Shown: one piece after another, positions 25,307 through 33,631 of the stretch
Numbering within the stretch: the stretch's first letter is position 1
Layout of the letters: each line of letters starts with the position of its first letter
From: Pseudomonadota bacterium
Lineage (GTDB): Bacteria; Desulfobacterota; Desulfovibrionia; Desulfovibrionales; Desulfovibrionaceae
Direction of reading: 5' to 3'
Assembly: GCA_018816865.1 (NCBI GenBank)
Contig: JAHIUW010000036.1
Location: 217,873 to 281,872 of the forward strand
Length of the DNA stretch: 64,000 nucleotides
Notes under the pieces: generated by a model
What the model saw: only the letters and a program-made list of their open reading frames with translations
What the model was told of the DNA's origin: nothing
Database searches by the model: none
Program-made: the position numbers and the translations under genes

Positions 25307-26368
25307 TCACCCCCTATCAATGGTCATTGCGCCCAGGGCATTGAGATAACTATCGCGGACCTTGCGGGCAAGGGGCGATCCGCTGGCCCTGTCCGCCGCG
25401 GCCTCCATGCTCCAGCCCCGCAAGGCGGCAAGGGCTGCGGGGTCGATGCCCCGCAGGGTCAAGCGGCCCTCGGCAGCCAAGGCTGCCATGGCCTGGGCGT
25501 TGCCAGCCGTAAAGTCCGCAGAGAGCCTGTGGTCCTCCTCGGCGGCGGAGGCATTGATGATGATCCGCAGCATGGCGGGCAGGGCCTCAAAGGCCTCGCG
25601 ATTCAGGCAGAGCATCATCCGACCCGCCGGGGCCTGCCAGCTCGGCCCCCAGGAATAGCGGGCTGCCTTGTGGAACCCCAACTCGCGCTCGTGGAACGCC
25701 CCGTACCACGACGCGACATCCAAGTTCCCGGAGGCCAGGGCGCTGACCGTGGCCCCGCCGTCGGCCAAGGCCACGGGAATGGCCCCGGCACGCGCCAGCA
25801 CATCCGCAGCCACACCCTGGGCAGGCACCCGCAGGCCCTTGAAATCTTCCAGCCCGAACACTGTACGATTGGACCAGCCGAAGCGCACCGGCCCGGTATC
25901 CCCCATGGACCGGGGGTAAAAGCCCAAGGGTTCGCAGGCCTGTTTCCACAACTGCTCGCCGCCCAGGCCATAGAGCCAGGCGTCGTATCCCGCCGGGGAC
26001 AACCCGAAGGGCACCCCGCTGAACCATTCCATGGCCGGAGAACGCTGCGCCAAATCCCTGGCAAAGCCATGGGAGCAATGGATCTCGCCCCGCTCCACCA
26101 TGGCCAGGACCTCCGAAGGGCCCACCCCGGCCGGGGCCACGGACACGTCAATGGCCAGGCGACTGTCGGACAACAGGGAGACCCGGTGCGCAAAGCGCAT
26201 GGCCCCCGCCTTGAACAGCTCCATATCCCTGGTCCAGGTCAGGACCATCTTCCAGCGCACCTTGGTGCCGCTGACGGCCTTGGCCGCCGCTGTCGCCGCC
26301 AGCGGCATTCCCGCCAGCATGCCCCCTGCCATCCAGGCCGCGCCTCTGAGAAACCCTCTGCGGTTCAT
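25307..26368 (-). CDS. TRAP-type (DctP) periplasmic solute-binding protein
   Basis: The 353-residue protein has a Tat signal (NRRGFLRGAAWMAGG) and a DctP-type fold. The elements KMVLTWTRDMELF, SMGDTGPVRFGWSNRTVFGLEDF (display only) and GLRVPAQGVAADVL fit the TRAP family, which binds organic or keto acids. No dctQ or dctM membrane genes are in the window, so it is an orphan binding protein or serves a transporter elsewhere. It is co-transcribed with the 2-hydroxyacid dehydrogenase, which hints at a hydroxy- or keto-acid ligand (inference). Confidence 0.82.
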   Translation of the reverse strand: MNRRGFLRGAAWMAGGMLAGMPLAATAAAKAVSGTKVRWKMVLTWTRDMELFKAGAMRFAHRVSLLSDSRLAIDVSVAPAGVGPSEVLAMVERGEIHCSHGFARDLAQRSPAMEWFSGVPFGLSPAGYDAWLYGLGGEQLWKQACEPLGFYPRSMGDTGPVRFGWSNRTVFGLEDFKGLRVPAQGVAADVLARAGAIPVALADGGATVSALASGNLDVASWYGAFHERELGFHKAARYSWGPSWQAPAGRMMLCLNREAFEALPAMLRIIINASAAEEDHRLSADFTAGNAQAMAALAAEGRLTLRGIDPAALAALRGWSMEAAADRASGSPLARKVRDSYLNALGAMTIDRG

Positions 26369-26539
26369 CGCAACTCACCGTCCATGTTACTTTTCGTGTC
26401 TGTCTCAGACCCCTTTGTCCCTAGCACAGCACCCGGACGAACGCGACCCCGCACCACTCATGTTTTCCGTTTATCCAATTGTTTAATCGGCCTTTTCTTG
26501 ATATTGAAAACTTATTGATTTGCCCACCAGGGAGCATTG

Positions 26540-27775
26540 ATGACACGCAGATTTCGGACCGCCATCGTTACCATCCTCGTCCTTGCCACCCTGTGTATCG
26601 GCGCGGCGCGCTGCCATGCGGGCCAAGACCTCGTTTTGGGCATGTCGGCGGCCTTCACGGGCCCCACCAGGGACCTGGGTCTCGAACTCTACCGGGGGGC
26701 CCAGGCCTATTTCGACAAGGTCAACCAGTCCGGAGGCGTCCTGGGCAACCGGATCTCCATCCTGCCCCTGGACGACGCCTACGATCCGCACCGCTGCCAG
26801 AACAACACCGTCACCTTCATCCAGCGCACCCAGGTCTTCGCCCTGTTCAACTATGTGGGCACCCCCACCAGCACCCAGGTCCTGCCGCTGCTCAAACGAT
26901 ACGCCGACAGAAACATGCTGCTGCTCTTCCCGCTGACCGGGGCCGAGCCCCTGCGGCGCCGGCCCTATGTGGACAAGATCTACAACCTGAGGGCTTCCTA
27001 CAACGACGAGGCCCGGGCCCTGGTCAACAATTTCCTGGATGCCGGACGTGAAAAGATCGCTGTTCTCTATCAGGCGGATGCCTTTGGCCGCAACGGCTGG
27101 GACGGCATCCGCCAAGCCCTGGCCTCACGCCATCTGGGCATGGTCGCCGAGGCCAGCTACCACCGGGGAGCCGTCTTCGGCGACGACATGACCCCCCAGG
27201 TGGACATCCTTAAGCACCAAGAGCCCCAGGCCGTGGTTTGCGTGGGCACCTCGGCGGCTTGCGCCGCCTTCATCCGCGACGCACACACCCAAGGACTGGA
27301 CGTGCCCATCGCCACCCTGTCCTTCGCCAACCCGCAGACCATGCTCGAACTGCTGAAAAACCAGAAGCAGCCGGAGCACCGGTACAAGAACATCATCGCC
27401 TCCCTGGCCGTGCCCTGCCACAAGGACCGTTCGCTGGCCGCCGTGCAGGAATTCCAGGAACTCATGAAGACAACGCCTCCGCCTCCGCCGGGATTGACCG
27501 ATGCCCCATACTCCTCGCCGGACTTCAGCCCCGTGGCCTTCGAGGGTTTCCTGAACGCCAAGGTCCTTGTCCAGGCCCTGGAGCGCATCGGCCCGCACCC
27601 GAACCGCACGGCCCTGGCCCTGGCCCTGGAGGACCCCCAGGGCTTCGATCTGGGACTCGGCCACCGGGTGGCCTTCAGCCAGGACCGGCACCAGGCCCTG
27701 AGCACGGTCTATTTCGTCAGCCTGGATGACGGGCAGCTGGCCCCCATCCAGGACTTCAGACGGTGCCGGCCATGA
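26540..27775 (+). CDS. Periplasmic ligand-binding protein (Peripla_BP_6 type)
   Basis: The 411-residue protein has a signal peptide (about residues 1-27) and a type I periplasmic binding fold as in LivJ, AmiC and UrtA: LGMSAAFTGPTRDLG, then YRGAQAYFDKVNQSGGVLG. It starts at ATG 26540 behind GGGAG. No ABC permease follows. Its stop overlaps the start of a GGDEF/EAL protein by the sequence ATGA, so it most likely serves as a sensor module for that protein, not as a transporter subunit. Confidence 0.87.
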   Translation: MTRRFRTAIVTILVLATLCIGAARCHAGQDLVLGMSAAFTGPTRDLGLELYRGAQAYFDKVNQSGGVLGNRISILPLDDAYDPHRCQNNTVTFIQRTQVFALFNYVGTPTSTQVLPLLKRYADRNMLLLFPLTGAEPLRRRPYVDKIYNLRASYNDEARALVNNFLDAGREKIAVLYQADAFGRNGWDGIRQALASRHLGMVAEASYHRGAVFGDDMTPQVDILKHQEPQAVVCVGTSAACAAFIRDAHTQGLDVPIATLSFANPQTMLELLKNQKQPEHRYKNIIASLAVPCHKDRSLAAVQEFQELMKTTPPPPPGLTDAPYSSPDFSPVAFEGFLNAKVLVQALERIGPHPNRTALALALEDPQGFDLGLGHRVAFSQDRHQALSTVYFVSLDDGQLAPIQDFRRCRP

Positions 27776-30759
27776 AGATGACCCGCCTGTTCAAGAAGAC
27801 CCTGCTGTTCATGCTGCTGGCGTTTGGCGTCATCGCCGCCGTGTCCTCTTCCTATTCGGCCTGGTCGCTGCGCGACCGCATGACCGCCGAGTACGAATCC
27901 AAGGCCCTGGCCATTGCCAAATCCATGGCGGATTCCAGCGCTGAGCTGATCCTCTCCCAGGATGCGACCTCCATCCAGTCACGCATCGACCAGTTCCTGG
28001 ACATCAACGGGGTCTCCTATGTCCTGGTGGCCTCCCACTCGGGCGAGGTGATGGCCCACACCTTTGTCCCGGAAATCCCGGAACCGGTCTCGGCCTTGCT
28101 CTGGGACCTGCGCACCATCCACTCGGGTCGCATCAAGGCACCGGTCAGCCTGTCCCTCTCCCTGCCCGGCAGGGGGGAATTCATCCACGTCGCCCACCCG
28201 GTCCTGGCCGGGGAAATCGGCAGCGTGCACATCGGCATGGACAAGGGCCTGATCAACCGGGCGATTCTGGGCACCATCCTCAACCAGCAGATCCTGACCC
28301 TGATCCTGTTCCTGACCTGTGCCTTCGCGGCCTATTTCTTCATGGAGAACATCTCGCGCCCGCTGATCAAGCTGACCGAGTACGCCCGCAAGATCCGCAA
28401 CCGCGACTTCGGGGCCACGCTGGACATCGACTCCAAGGACGAACTGGGAGAACTCGCCGGGGCCTTCCATTCCACCTCCCAGGAGCTGTCAGGCCTGATC
28501 AGCGAACTGGAACAGGCAGTGGAAGACACCACGGGCGAATTGCAGGACACGCTGTCCACGGTCTCGGCCATCGTGAACAACATGGCCGACGGATTGCTGG
28601 TGACCGACGCCGACGGCACCCTGCTGCAATTCAATTCCGCCCTGCTGGAAATGTTCGGAGCAACCTCCGGGAATCTCACGGAGCGCAATGCCCGTGAGCT
28701 ATTGGGGACGGACATGCCGTCCATGATGAGCCGGGCCGGGCTGGACCGCTGCACCCTTCCCACGGGTGACTCCAGCGCCCTCCCTTCCGGGAAACGAGCC
28801 ACCATCGAGGTCGAAGGACACCGCCAGGACGGCACGGCCTTCCCGGCCGAGATGTCCCTGGCGGTGCTGCCGATGCACGGCGACATCAACGTCGTGGGCA
28901 TCATCCGCGACATCAGCAAACGCAAACAGACCGAACTCAAGCTCCAGCTGGCCCACGCCGAGCTGGAGGACCGCGTGGCCCAGCGCACGGCGCAGCTGTC
29001 CGAATCCAACAAGCGCCTGGAAGACGAGGCCGCGGAACGCAATGCCGCCGAGCTGGCCCTGCGCCAGGCCGAGGGCAAATACAGGGGCATCTTCGAGAAC
29101 GCCATCGAAGGCATCTTCCAGCTCGCCCCCGACGGCACCTACATCGCGGCCAACCCGGCCCTGGCTCGCATCTACGGCTACGCCACCCCCATGGACCTCC
29201 TGGGGGCGGCGGGCAGCGGCATGGCCTCCTTCCACGTGGACGAATCCCGCGGCCAGGAATTTTGGTCACAACTTCTGGAGAACAAGGAGATACGCGGCTT
29301 CGAGTCCCAGGCCAGAAAACGCGACGGGCGCATCGTCTGGCTCACCCAGAACGCCCGGCCCGTGCATGACGAGAACGGCCAACTCCTGTTCTACGAGGGC
29401 TCGGTGCAGGACATCACCGAGCGCAAGGAAGCCGAATCGGCGCTGCGGCACCAAGCCTTCCACGATCCCCTGACCGGATTGCCCAACCGCATCCTGTTCC
29501 TGGACCACCTGCGTCTGGCCATGGAACGCACCAAACGCTCCAAGGGCTTCGTGTACGCCGTGCTGTACCTGGACCTGGACCGCTTCAAGATCATCAACGA
29601 CAGCCTGGGCCACAACATCGGCGACGAGCTGTTGAAGCATGTGGCGCGCAAACTGGAAGAAGCCGTGCGCACCATGGATACCGTGGCCCGCTTCGGCGGC
29701 GACGAGTTCGCCGTACTCCTCGAGGACATGCGCGCACCCCGCGAGGCCATCAAGATCGCCAGGCGCATCTGCGATCTGGTCAAGGAACCGGCAATGCTGG
29801 GCGGCTACGAAGTGCATACCTCGGCCAGCCTGGGTATCGTGCTGGTCAAAAAGGACTATGATCGTCCCGACTCCATCCTGCGCGACGCCGACACCGCCAT
29901 GTACCGGGCCAAGGAATCAGGGCGTTCGCGTTTCAAGGTCTTCAGCCAGCGCATGCATGATCAGAACGTGCGCCTTCTGGAGCTGGAGACCGAACTGCGC
30001 AGATCCCTGACGCGCGACGACTTCGTGACCCTGCTGCAACCCATCGTGGACCTGGACAACAAGCGCCTGGCGGGTTTCGAGGCCCTGGTCCGCTGGAACC
30101 ACCCCAAGCTCGGCATGATCTCGCCCGCGGAATTCATCCCCCTGGCCGAGGACACGGGCCTGATCCACCCCCTGGGAGAATGGGTGTTGCGCAACGTCTG
30201 CGGTACCATCCGCGACTGGGAGAAGCAGTTCCCAGCCGACAAGCCCTTGAACATCTCCATCAACCTTTCGGCCAAGCAGTTCGTGCAGCCCACCTTGATC
30301 CCGCAACTGCGCGAGATCCTGGAACTGACCGGCATCACCCCCTCCAACCTGCGCCTGGAGGTGGCCGAGACAGTGCTCATGAAACACGCCACCATCGCCA
30401 TCGAAATGCTCGGCCAACTCAAGAACCTGGGCATCTCCCTGTCCATGGACGACTTCGGCACGGGCTATTCCTCGCTGTCCTACCTCCGCCAGTTCCCCAT
30501 CGATGCCCTGAAGATCGACCGCAGCTTCATCTCCCGCTTTGGGGAGGACGCCGAATCCCAGGTGCTGGTGCGCTCCATCATCGCCCTGGCCAAGAACATC
30601 GGCGTGGCCGTGGTGGCCGAGGGCGTGGACACCGAAGTGCAACGCGTGATGCTCAAGGACCTTGGCTGCGAATACGCCCAAGGCTACCTCTTTGCCCGCC
30701 CCATGACCCGCGAACAGGCCGAAGGCCTGCTGCGCGGCGATGAAGTCCTGGACATCTAA
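27772..30759 (+). CDS. Membrane-bound PAS-GGDEF-EAL cyclic-di-GMP protein
   Basis: Two transmembrane helices (about residues 7-27 and 175-193) flank a periplasmic domain. HAMP, two PAS domains (about 265-385 and 430-550), GGDEF and EAL follow. Both catalytic signatures are intact: RFGGDEF and the EAL of FEALVRW, with later DDFGTGYSSL. It can in principle make and break c-di-GMP. The start ATG overlaps the upstream binding-protein stop (27773-27775), so the periplasmic binding protein likely presents its ligand to the sensor domain. 995 residues. Confidence 0.9.
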   Translation: MKMTRLFKKTLLFMLLAFGVIAAVSSSYSAWSLRDRMTAEYESKALAIAKSMADSSAELILSQDATSIQSRIDQFLDINGVSYVLVASHSGEVMAHTFVPEIPEPVSALLWDLRTIHSGRIKAPVSLSLSLPGRGEFIHVAHPVLAGEIGSVHIGMDKGLINRAILGTILNQQILTLILFLTCAFAAYFFMENISRPLIKLTEYARKIRNRDFGATLDIDSKDELGELAGAFHSTSQELSGLISELEQAVEDTTGELQDTLSTVSAIVNNMADGLLVTDADGTLLQFNSALLEMFGATSGNLTERNARELLGTDMPSMMSRAGLDRCTLPTGDSSALPSGKRATIEVEGHRQDGTAFPAEMSLAVLPMHGDINVVGIIRDISKRKQTELKLQLAHAELEDRVAQRTAQLSESNKRLEDEAAERNAAELALRQAEGKYRGIFENAIEGIFQLAPDGTYIAANPALARIYGYATPMDLLGAAGSGMASFHVDESRGQEFWSQLLENKEIRGFESQARKRDGRIVWLTQNARPVHDENGQLLFYEGSVQDITERKEAESALRHQAFHDPLTGLPNRILFLDHLRLAMERTKRSKGFVYAVLYLDLDRFKIINDSLGHNIGDELLKHVARKLEEAVRTMDTVARFGGDEFAVLLEDMRAPREAIKIARRICDLVKEPAMLGGYEVHTSASLGIVLVKKDYDRPDSILRDADTAMYRAKESGRSRFKVFSQRMHDQNVRLLELETELRRSLTRDDFVTLLQPIVDLDNKRLAGFEALVRWNHPKLGMISPAEFIPLAEDTGLIHPLGEWVLRNVCGTIRDWEKQFPADKPLNISINLSAKQFVQPTLIPQLREILELTGITPSNLRLEVAETVLMKHATIAIEMLGQLKNLGISLSMDDFGTGYSSLSYLRQFPIDALKIDRSFISRFGEDAESQVLVRSIIALAKNIGVAVVAEGVDTEVQRVMLKDLGCEYAQGYLFARPMTREQAEGLLRGDEVLDI

Positions 30760-30771
30760 CGGACCTCCAGA

Positions 30772-30821
30772 CATTGAAAATCCCGATGCAATCCCCTAGG
30801 ATTGGATCGGGACACTCAATG
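30772..30821 (+). promoter_or_regulatory. Stem-loop in the leader of the small selenoprotein gene
   Basis: Nested inverted repeats CATTGA/TCAATG (outer) and CCCGATGCAATCC/GGATTGGATCGGG (inner) form a long interrupted hairpin. It ends directly before the ribosome site AAAGGAGA at 30822. There is no T-tract, so it is not a classical terminator. It may be a leader structure or a 3' end of the upstream c-di-GMP gene. Confidence 0.55.
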
Positions 30822-30835
30822 AAAGGAGAAACACC

Positions 30836-31042
30836 ATGGCAATGATCATCTACGGCAAACCCGGCTGCCCCTATACCATCAAGGCCAGGTCGGCCCATCC
30901 CGAGGCCGCCTATGTCGACGTCACCATGGACCCCGCCAAGCTGGACGAAATGCTCAAGCTGACCGACGGGGCGCGCAAGGTCCCTGTGCTGGTGGAAGAC
31001 GGCAAAGTGACCATCGGCTTTGGCGGCACCTGAGGCTGTTGA
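30836..31042 (+). CDS. Small glutaredoxin-like selenoprotein of the U-x-x-stop type
   Basis: Up to the TGA at 31031-31033 the frame gives 65 residues with a glutaredoxin-like start, GKPGCPYT (C11), and a thioredoxin-fold end KVPVLVEDGKVTIGFGGT. Reading that UGA as Sec adds U66-G67-C68 and then a TGA stop. A Sec followed by two residues and a stop is the hallmark of what I recall as the UXX-star selenoprotein family. A SECIS-like hairpin with the same GGU loop as in the AhpF-like gene follows. AAGGAGA precedes the ATG. Its substrate is unknown. Reading the UGA as a plain stop would leave a 65-residue protein without the distal redox residue. Confidence 0.82.
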
Positions 31043-31045
31043 AAC

Positions 31046-31066
31046 CAGCCGGCAGGTTGCCGACTG
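31046..31066 (+). promoter_or_regulatory. Bacterial SECIS-like hairpin of the small selenoprotein
   Basis: CGGCA-GGT-TGCCG forms the upper stem and loop, extended after one C-A mismatch by CAG/CTG. The loop lies 22-24 bases after the UGA, so the hairpin covers the true stop region and 3' UTR. The loop and closing pair are the same as in the SECIS at 23636-23654. Confidence 0.78.
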
Positions 31067-31081
31067 ACAAAGGACTGGAAT

Positions 31082-31115
31082 GATGACGCCCGGGCTTGTC
31101 AGGTCCGGGCGTCGT
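31082..31115 (+). terminator. GC-rich hairpin between convergent genes, possible terminator
   Basis: GATGACGCCCGG pairs with CCGGGCGTCGTC (12 bp, one G-T). No T-run follows directly; six Ts occur 14 bases later (31129-31134). It separates the selenoprotein gene from the convergent MFS gene. Confidence 0.45.
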
Positions 31116-31153
31116 CGCGTCTGAAGGCTTTTTTGTTCCGGGGCTTTCTTTCC

Positions 31154-32296
31154 CTAGGGCCTTTCCGGCGTGCGGATGAACTGCACACAGGCCAAAGACA
31201 CCAAGGACAGCCCGGCGCCCGCATAGAAGACCACTGCCGGGTGCAACAGCCACAACAGTCCACCGGTCACGGGCACGATCACGGCGGCAATGTGGTTGAT
31301 GGTGAAGCCCACGGCCATGCTCGGGGCGATATCCGCCGGATCGGCGATCTTCTGAAAATAGGTGCGGATGGCAAAGGCGCAGTTGAACAGCAGGTGGTCC
31401 AGCACGTACATCACAGCCACCACCGCCTTGCTCCCGGTCGTGGCGTAGACCAGAAACACCAGCACCAGCCCCGCATACTCCACGGACAGGATACGCCGCT
31501 CACCCAAGCGCACCACGGCCCGGCCGATCCAGGGTCCGGCAAACCAGTTGATGGCGTTGTTCAGCACGAACAGGGCCGTAACCTCGCGCACCGAGAACCC
31601 GAACCGTTCGACCATCAGAAAGACCGAAAAGGCCACAAAGATCTGTCGCCTGGCACCGGCCAGAAAGGTCAGCAGGTAAAACAGCCAATACTTGCCGCGC
31701 AGGACCATGGTTTTGCGTTGCGGCTGGGTCTCTGTATCGCGCGGATTGAACCAGAGCAGCGCCGCCCCCACCAGAGCCACGACAATGCCCACCAGGGCAA
31801 AGAGTTGCGCGTACTCCAGATACGGCGACAGCAAAAAGATGGCCGCGCCGATGACCAGGTTGCCTACGGACGCCACCCCCCGCAAACGCCCGAAGACCAT
31901 CGGGGCCGTTGCCCGGTCGAAGTGCTGCAGGGTCAGGGATTGGTTGCAGGTCTCGAAATAATGAAACCCGAAGGACATGATCAGCGTCGTAAAGGCCAGC
32001 CCCCAGACAGACGGAAACAGCCCCGTGGCCGCCACCCCAACCCCCATGATCAACACGGACAACGCGGCAAGCCGCTGTTCACGGATCACCAGCAGCAGAT
32101 AGACCACCAGCAGGGACAGGAATCCCGGCACCTCGCGCACGGACTGCACCACGCCCATACCCAGGCCGTCCAACCCAGCGGCTTCCACCGCAAAATTGTT
32201 GATCAGCGTGCGCCAGCCCTGCAACCCCACGGTGGAGGCAACGGTCAACACAAGTAAAAACAGGTAGATACGTCTCTTCTGAGACAGAATGTCCAT
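31154..32296 (-). CDS. Major facilitator superfamily transporter
   Basis: The 380-residue protein has about twelve hydrophobic segments. MFS-like marks include VIREQRLAALSVLIMGVG and the loop GRLRGVASVGNLVIGA. It starts at ATG 32296 behind GGAG (8 bases); the longer frame upstream is not hydrophobic and lacks a ribosome site. The substrate is not readable from the sequence, and no neighbour suggests one. Confidence 0.8.
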   Translation of the reverse strand: MDILSQKRRIYLFLLVLTVASTVGLQGWRTLINNFAVEAAGLDGLGMGVVQSVREVPGFLSLLVVYLLLVIREQRLAALSVLIMGVGVAATGLFPSVWGLAFTTLIMSFGFHYFETCNQSLTLQHFDRATAPMVFGRLRGVASVGNLVIGAAIFLLSPYLEYAQLFALVGIVVALVGAALLWFNPRDTETQPQRKTMVLRGKYWLFYLLTFLAGARRQIFVAFSVFLMVERFGFSVREVTALFVLNNAINWFAGPWIGRAVVRLGERRILSVEYAGLVLVFLVYATTGSKAVVAVMYVLDHLLFNCAFAIRTYFQKIADPADIAPSMAVGFTINHIAAVIVPVTGGLLWLLHPAVVFYAGAGLSLVSLACVQFIRTPERP

Positions 32297-32514
32297 GGTT
32301 GCTGCTCCGAATGACAGAAGGGGCGCTTGGGACGCGCAAGCTGGTCCTGTGCTCAAATCAAGCCTGAAATGCAAGTTTTTTCTCCATGCATGACAAGCGA
32401 TTATAAATTAAAAACAAAAAAGTTGCGGGCCTGCCCTAAAGGAATTGCTCTAATGCCCGATAAGAATTGTACCCAGAAGGCAAATCTTACCCATCGCATG
32501 GACGCGAGAAGAAC

Positions 32515-33492
32515 ATGGCAAGAATCATCGACATCACGCCCCGGGCACAGGAAGTCAGACCCGTCCTGATGCTGCTCACCTCCCACCGGGTGGACTGCCT
32601 CCTGTTGTGCCTCAAGTGTCTGGAACTGTTCACTGATCTCGACCGTTTCAAGAAGATTTACATCGTCGCCAACGACGTTGGCGATGAGCACGCGGTGATC
32701 ATCAAGTCCTTCCAGCGCAAGCACGCCAACGTGATCGACGTTCACGCCACGCCACGTGGTCAAATCCCGGCCATGCTCTCCATGGAAAATTTTATCCTCC
32801 GGCGCCACAAGGACGATGTTGTGCTGCGGCTGTCCGAGGATGTGTTCGTGACCCCCTATTGGCTGGAGCATCTGCTGGCGACCTACAAGCTGCACCGGGG
32901 GCACGAGGACATTGTAGCCATCTCGGCCCTGACCCCCATCAGCCGGACAGGCCGACAGCTCATGGACCGGGTGCTCCGGACGCACTATCCCGACCTGCGC
33001 AAGCGACTGCCCACGCTGCCCCTGGAGCAAAACGCCGTCTATCATCGTTTTGTCTGGGAAAAGATCCTGGGCGACGGCCTTGCGGCGAAGTACCTGGAAC
33101 TGACCCGCCCCAAGCATATCTACATGAGCCGGGTCTCGGTGGACTGCCTGCTCTTCGACGGACAGCTCATCGAACGCCTCGTGCCCATGCCGCTGCGCCT
33201 GCCCGAGGGCACCACCAGGGCCGACGAATTCTACATCAACAGCGTCCTGCGCAGCGACGGCCTACGGGTCGCCGTGGTCACCGACGCCCTGGTGCACCAC
33301 TTCAGCCATGCCGGACCCGAGGCCTATCTGCGCAAGCACATCAGCATGGATGACATTTGGTGGCACATGACCTTTCTGGAGTCTCACGGGTCTGCCTCCC
33401 CCAAGGCGGTCTTCCGGCCGCGTCCCGGCAAGGGCAACAGGCTCGAACTCCTGCGCCTGATAAAGGAACGGGAACTCAGAGTGCTCCAATAG
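32515..33492 (+). CDS. Glycosyltransferase-like protein of unknown specificity
   Basis: The 325-residue protein shows a GT-A-like start (RPVLMLLTSHRVDCLLLCL, then IYIVANDVGDE and VVLRLSEDVFVTPYWLEHL). In family terms this suggests a nucleotide-sugar fold with an acidic SED in place of a DxD. A late VVTDALVHHFSHAG resembles the metal- or substrate-binding His region of GT2 enzymes. There is no membrane segment. The start ATG 32515 has only a weak GAGAAG site. It stands alone, divergent from the MFS gene. Confidence 0.6.
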   Translation: MARIIDITPRAQEVRPVLMLLTSHRVDCLLLCLKCLELFTDLDRFKKIYIVANDVGDEHAVIIKSFQRKHANVIDVHATPRGQIPAMLSMENFILRRHKDDVVLRLSEDVFVTPYWLEHLLATYKLHRGHEDIVAISALTPISRTGRQLMDRVLRTHYPDLRKRLPTLPLEQNAVYHRFVWEKILGDGLAAKYLELTRPKHIYMSRVSVDCLLFDGQLIERLVPMPLRLPEGTTRADEFYINSVLRSDGLRVAVVTDALVHHFSHAGPEAYLRKHISMDDIWWHMTFLESHGSASPKAVFRPRPGKGNRLELLRLIKERELRVLQ

Positions 33493-33631
33493 ACGAGCAG
33501 TTTACCAGAGACACGTGGGAAAGCCAGGGGAGGGGAGAGACTTCACTGGGCGACCCACCACCCGGAGACAGCCGGGCTGGGAATGCGCCAGAGGCCGGGG
33601 ACATCGGGTCCACCGGCCTCGCTCGTTTGGA

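Noticed and set aside
31133..32257. A 374-codon plus-strand open frame opposite the MFS gene
   Set aside because: It is the antisense shadow of a polytopic membrane protein; its His/Gln/Gly-rich translation is typical of such shadows.
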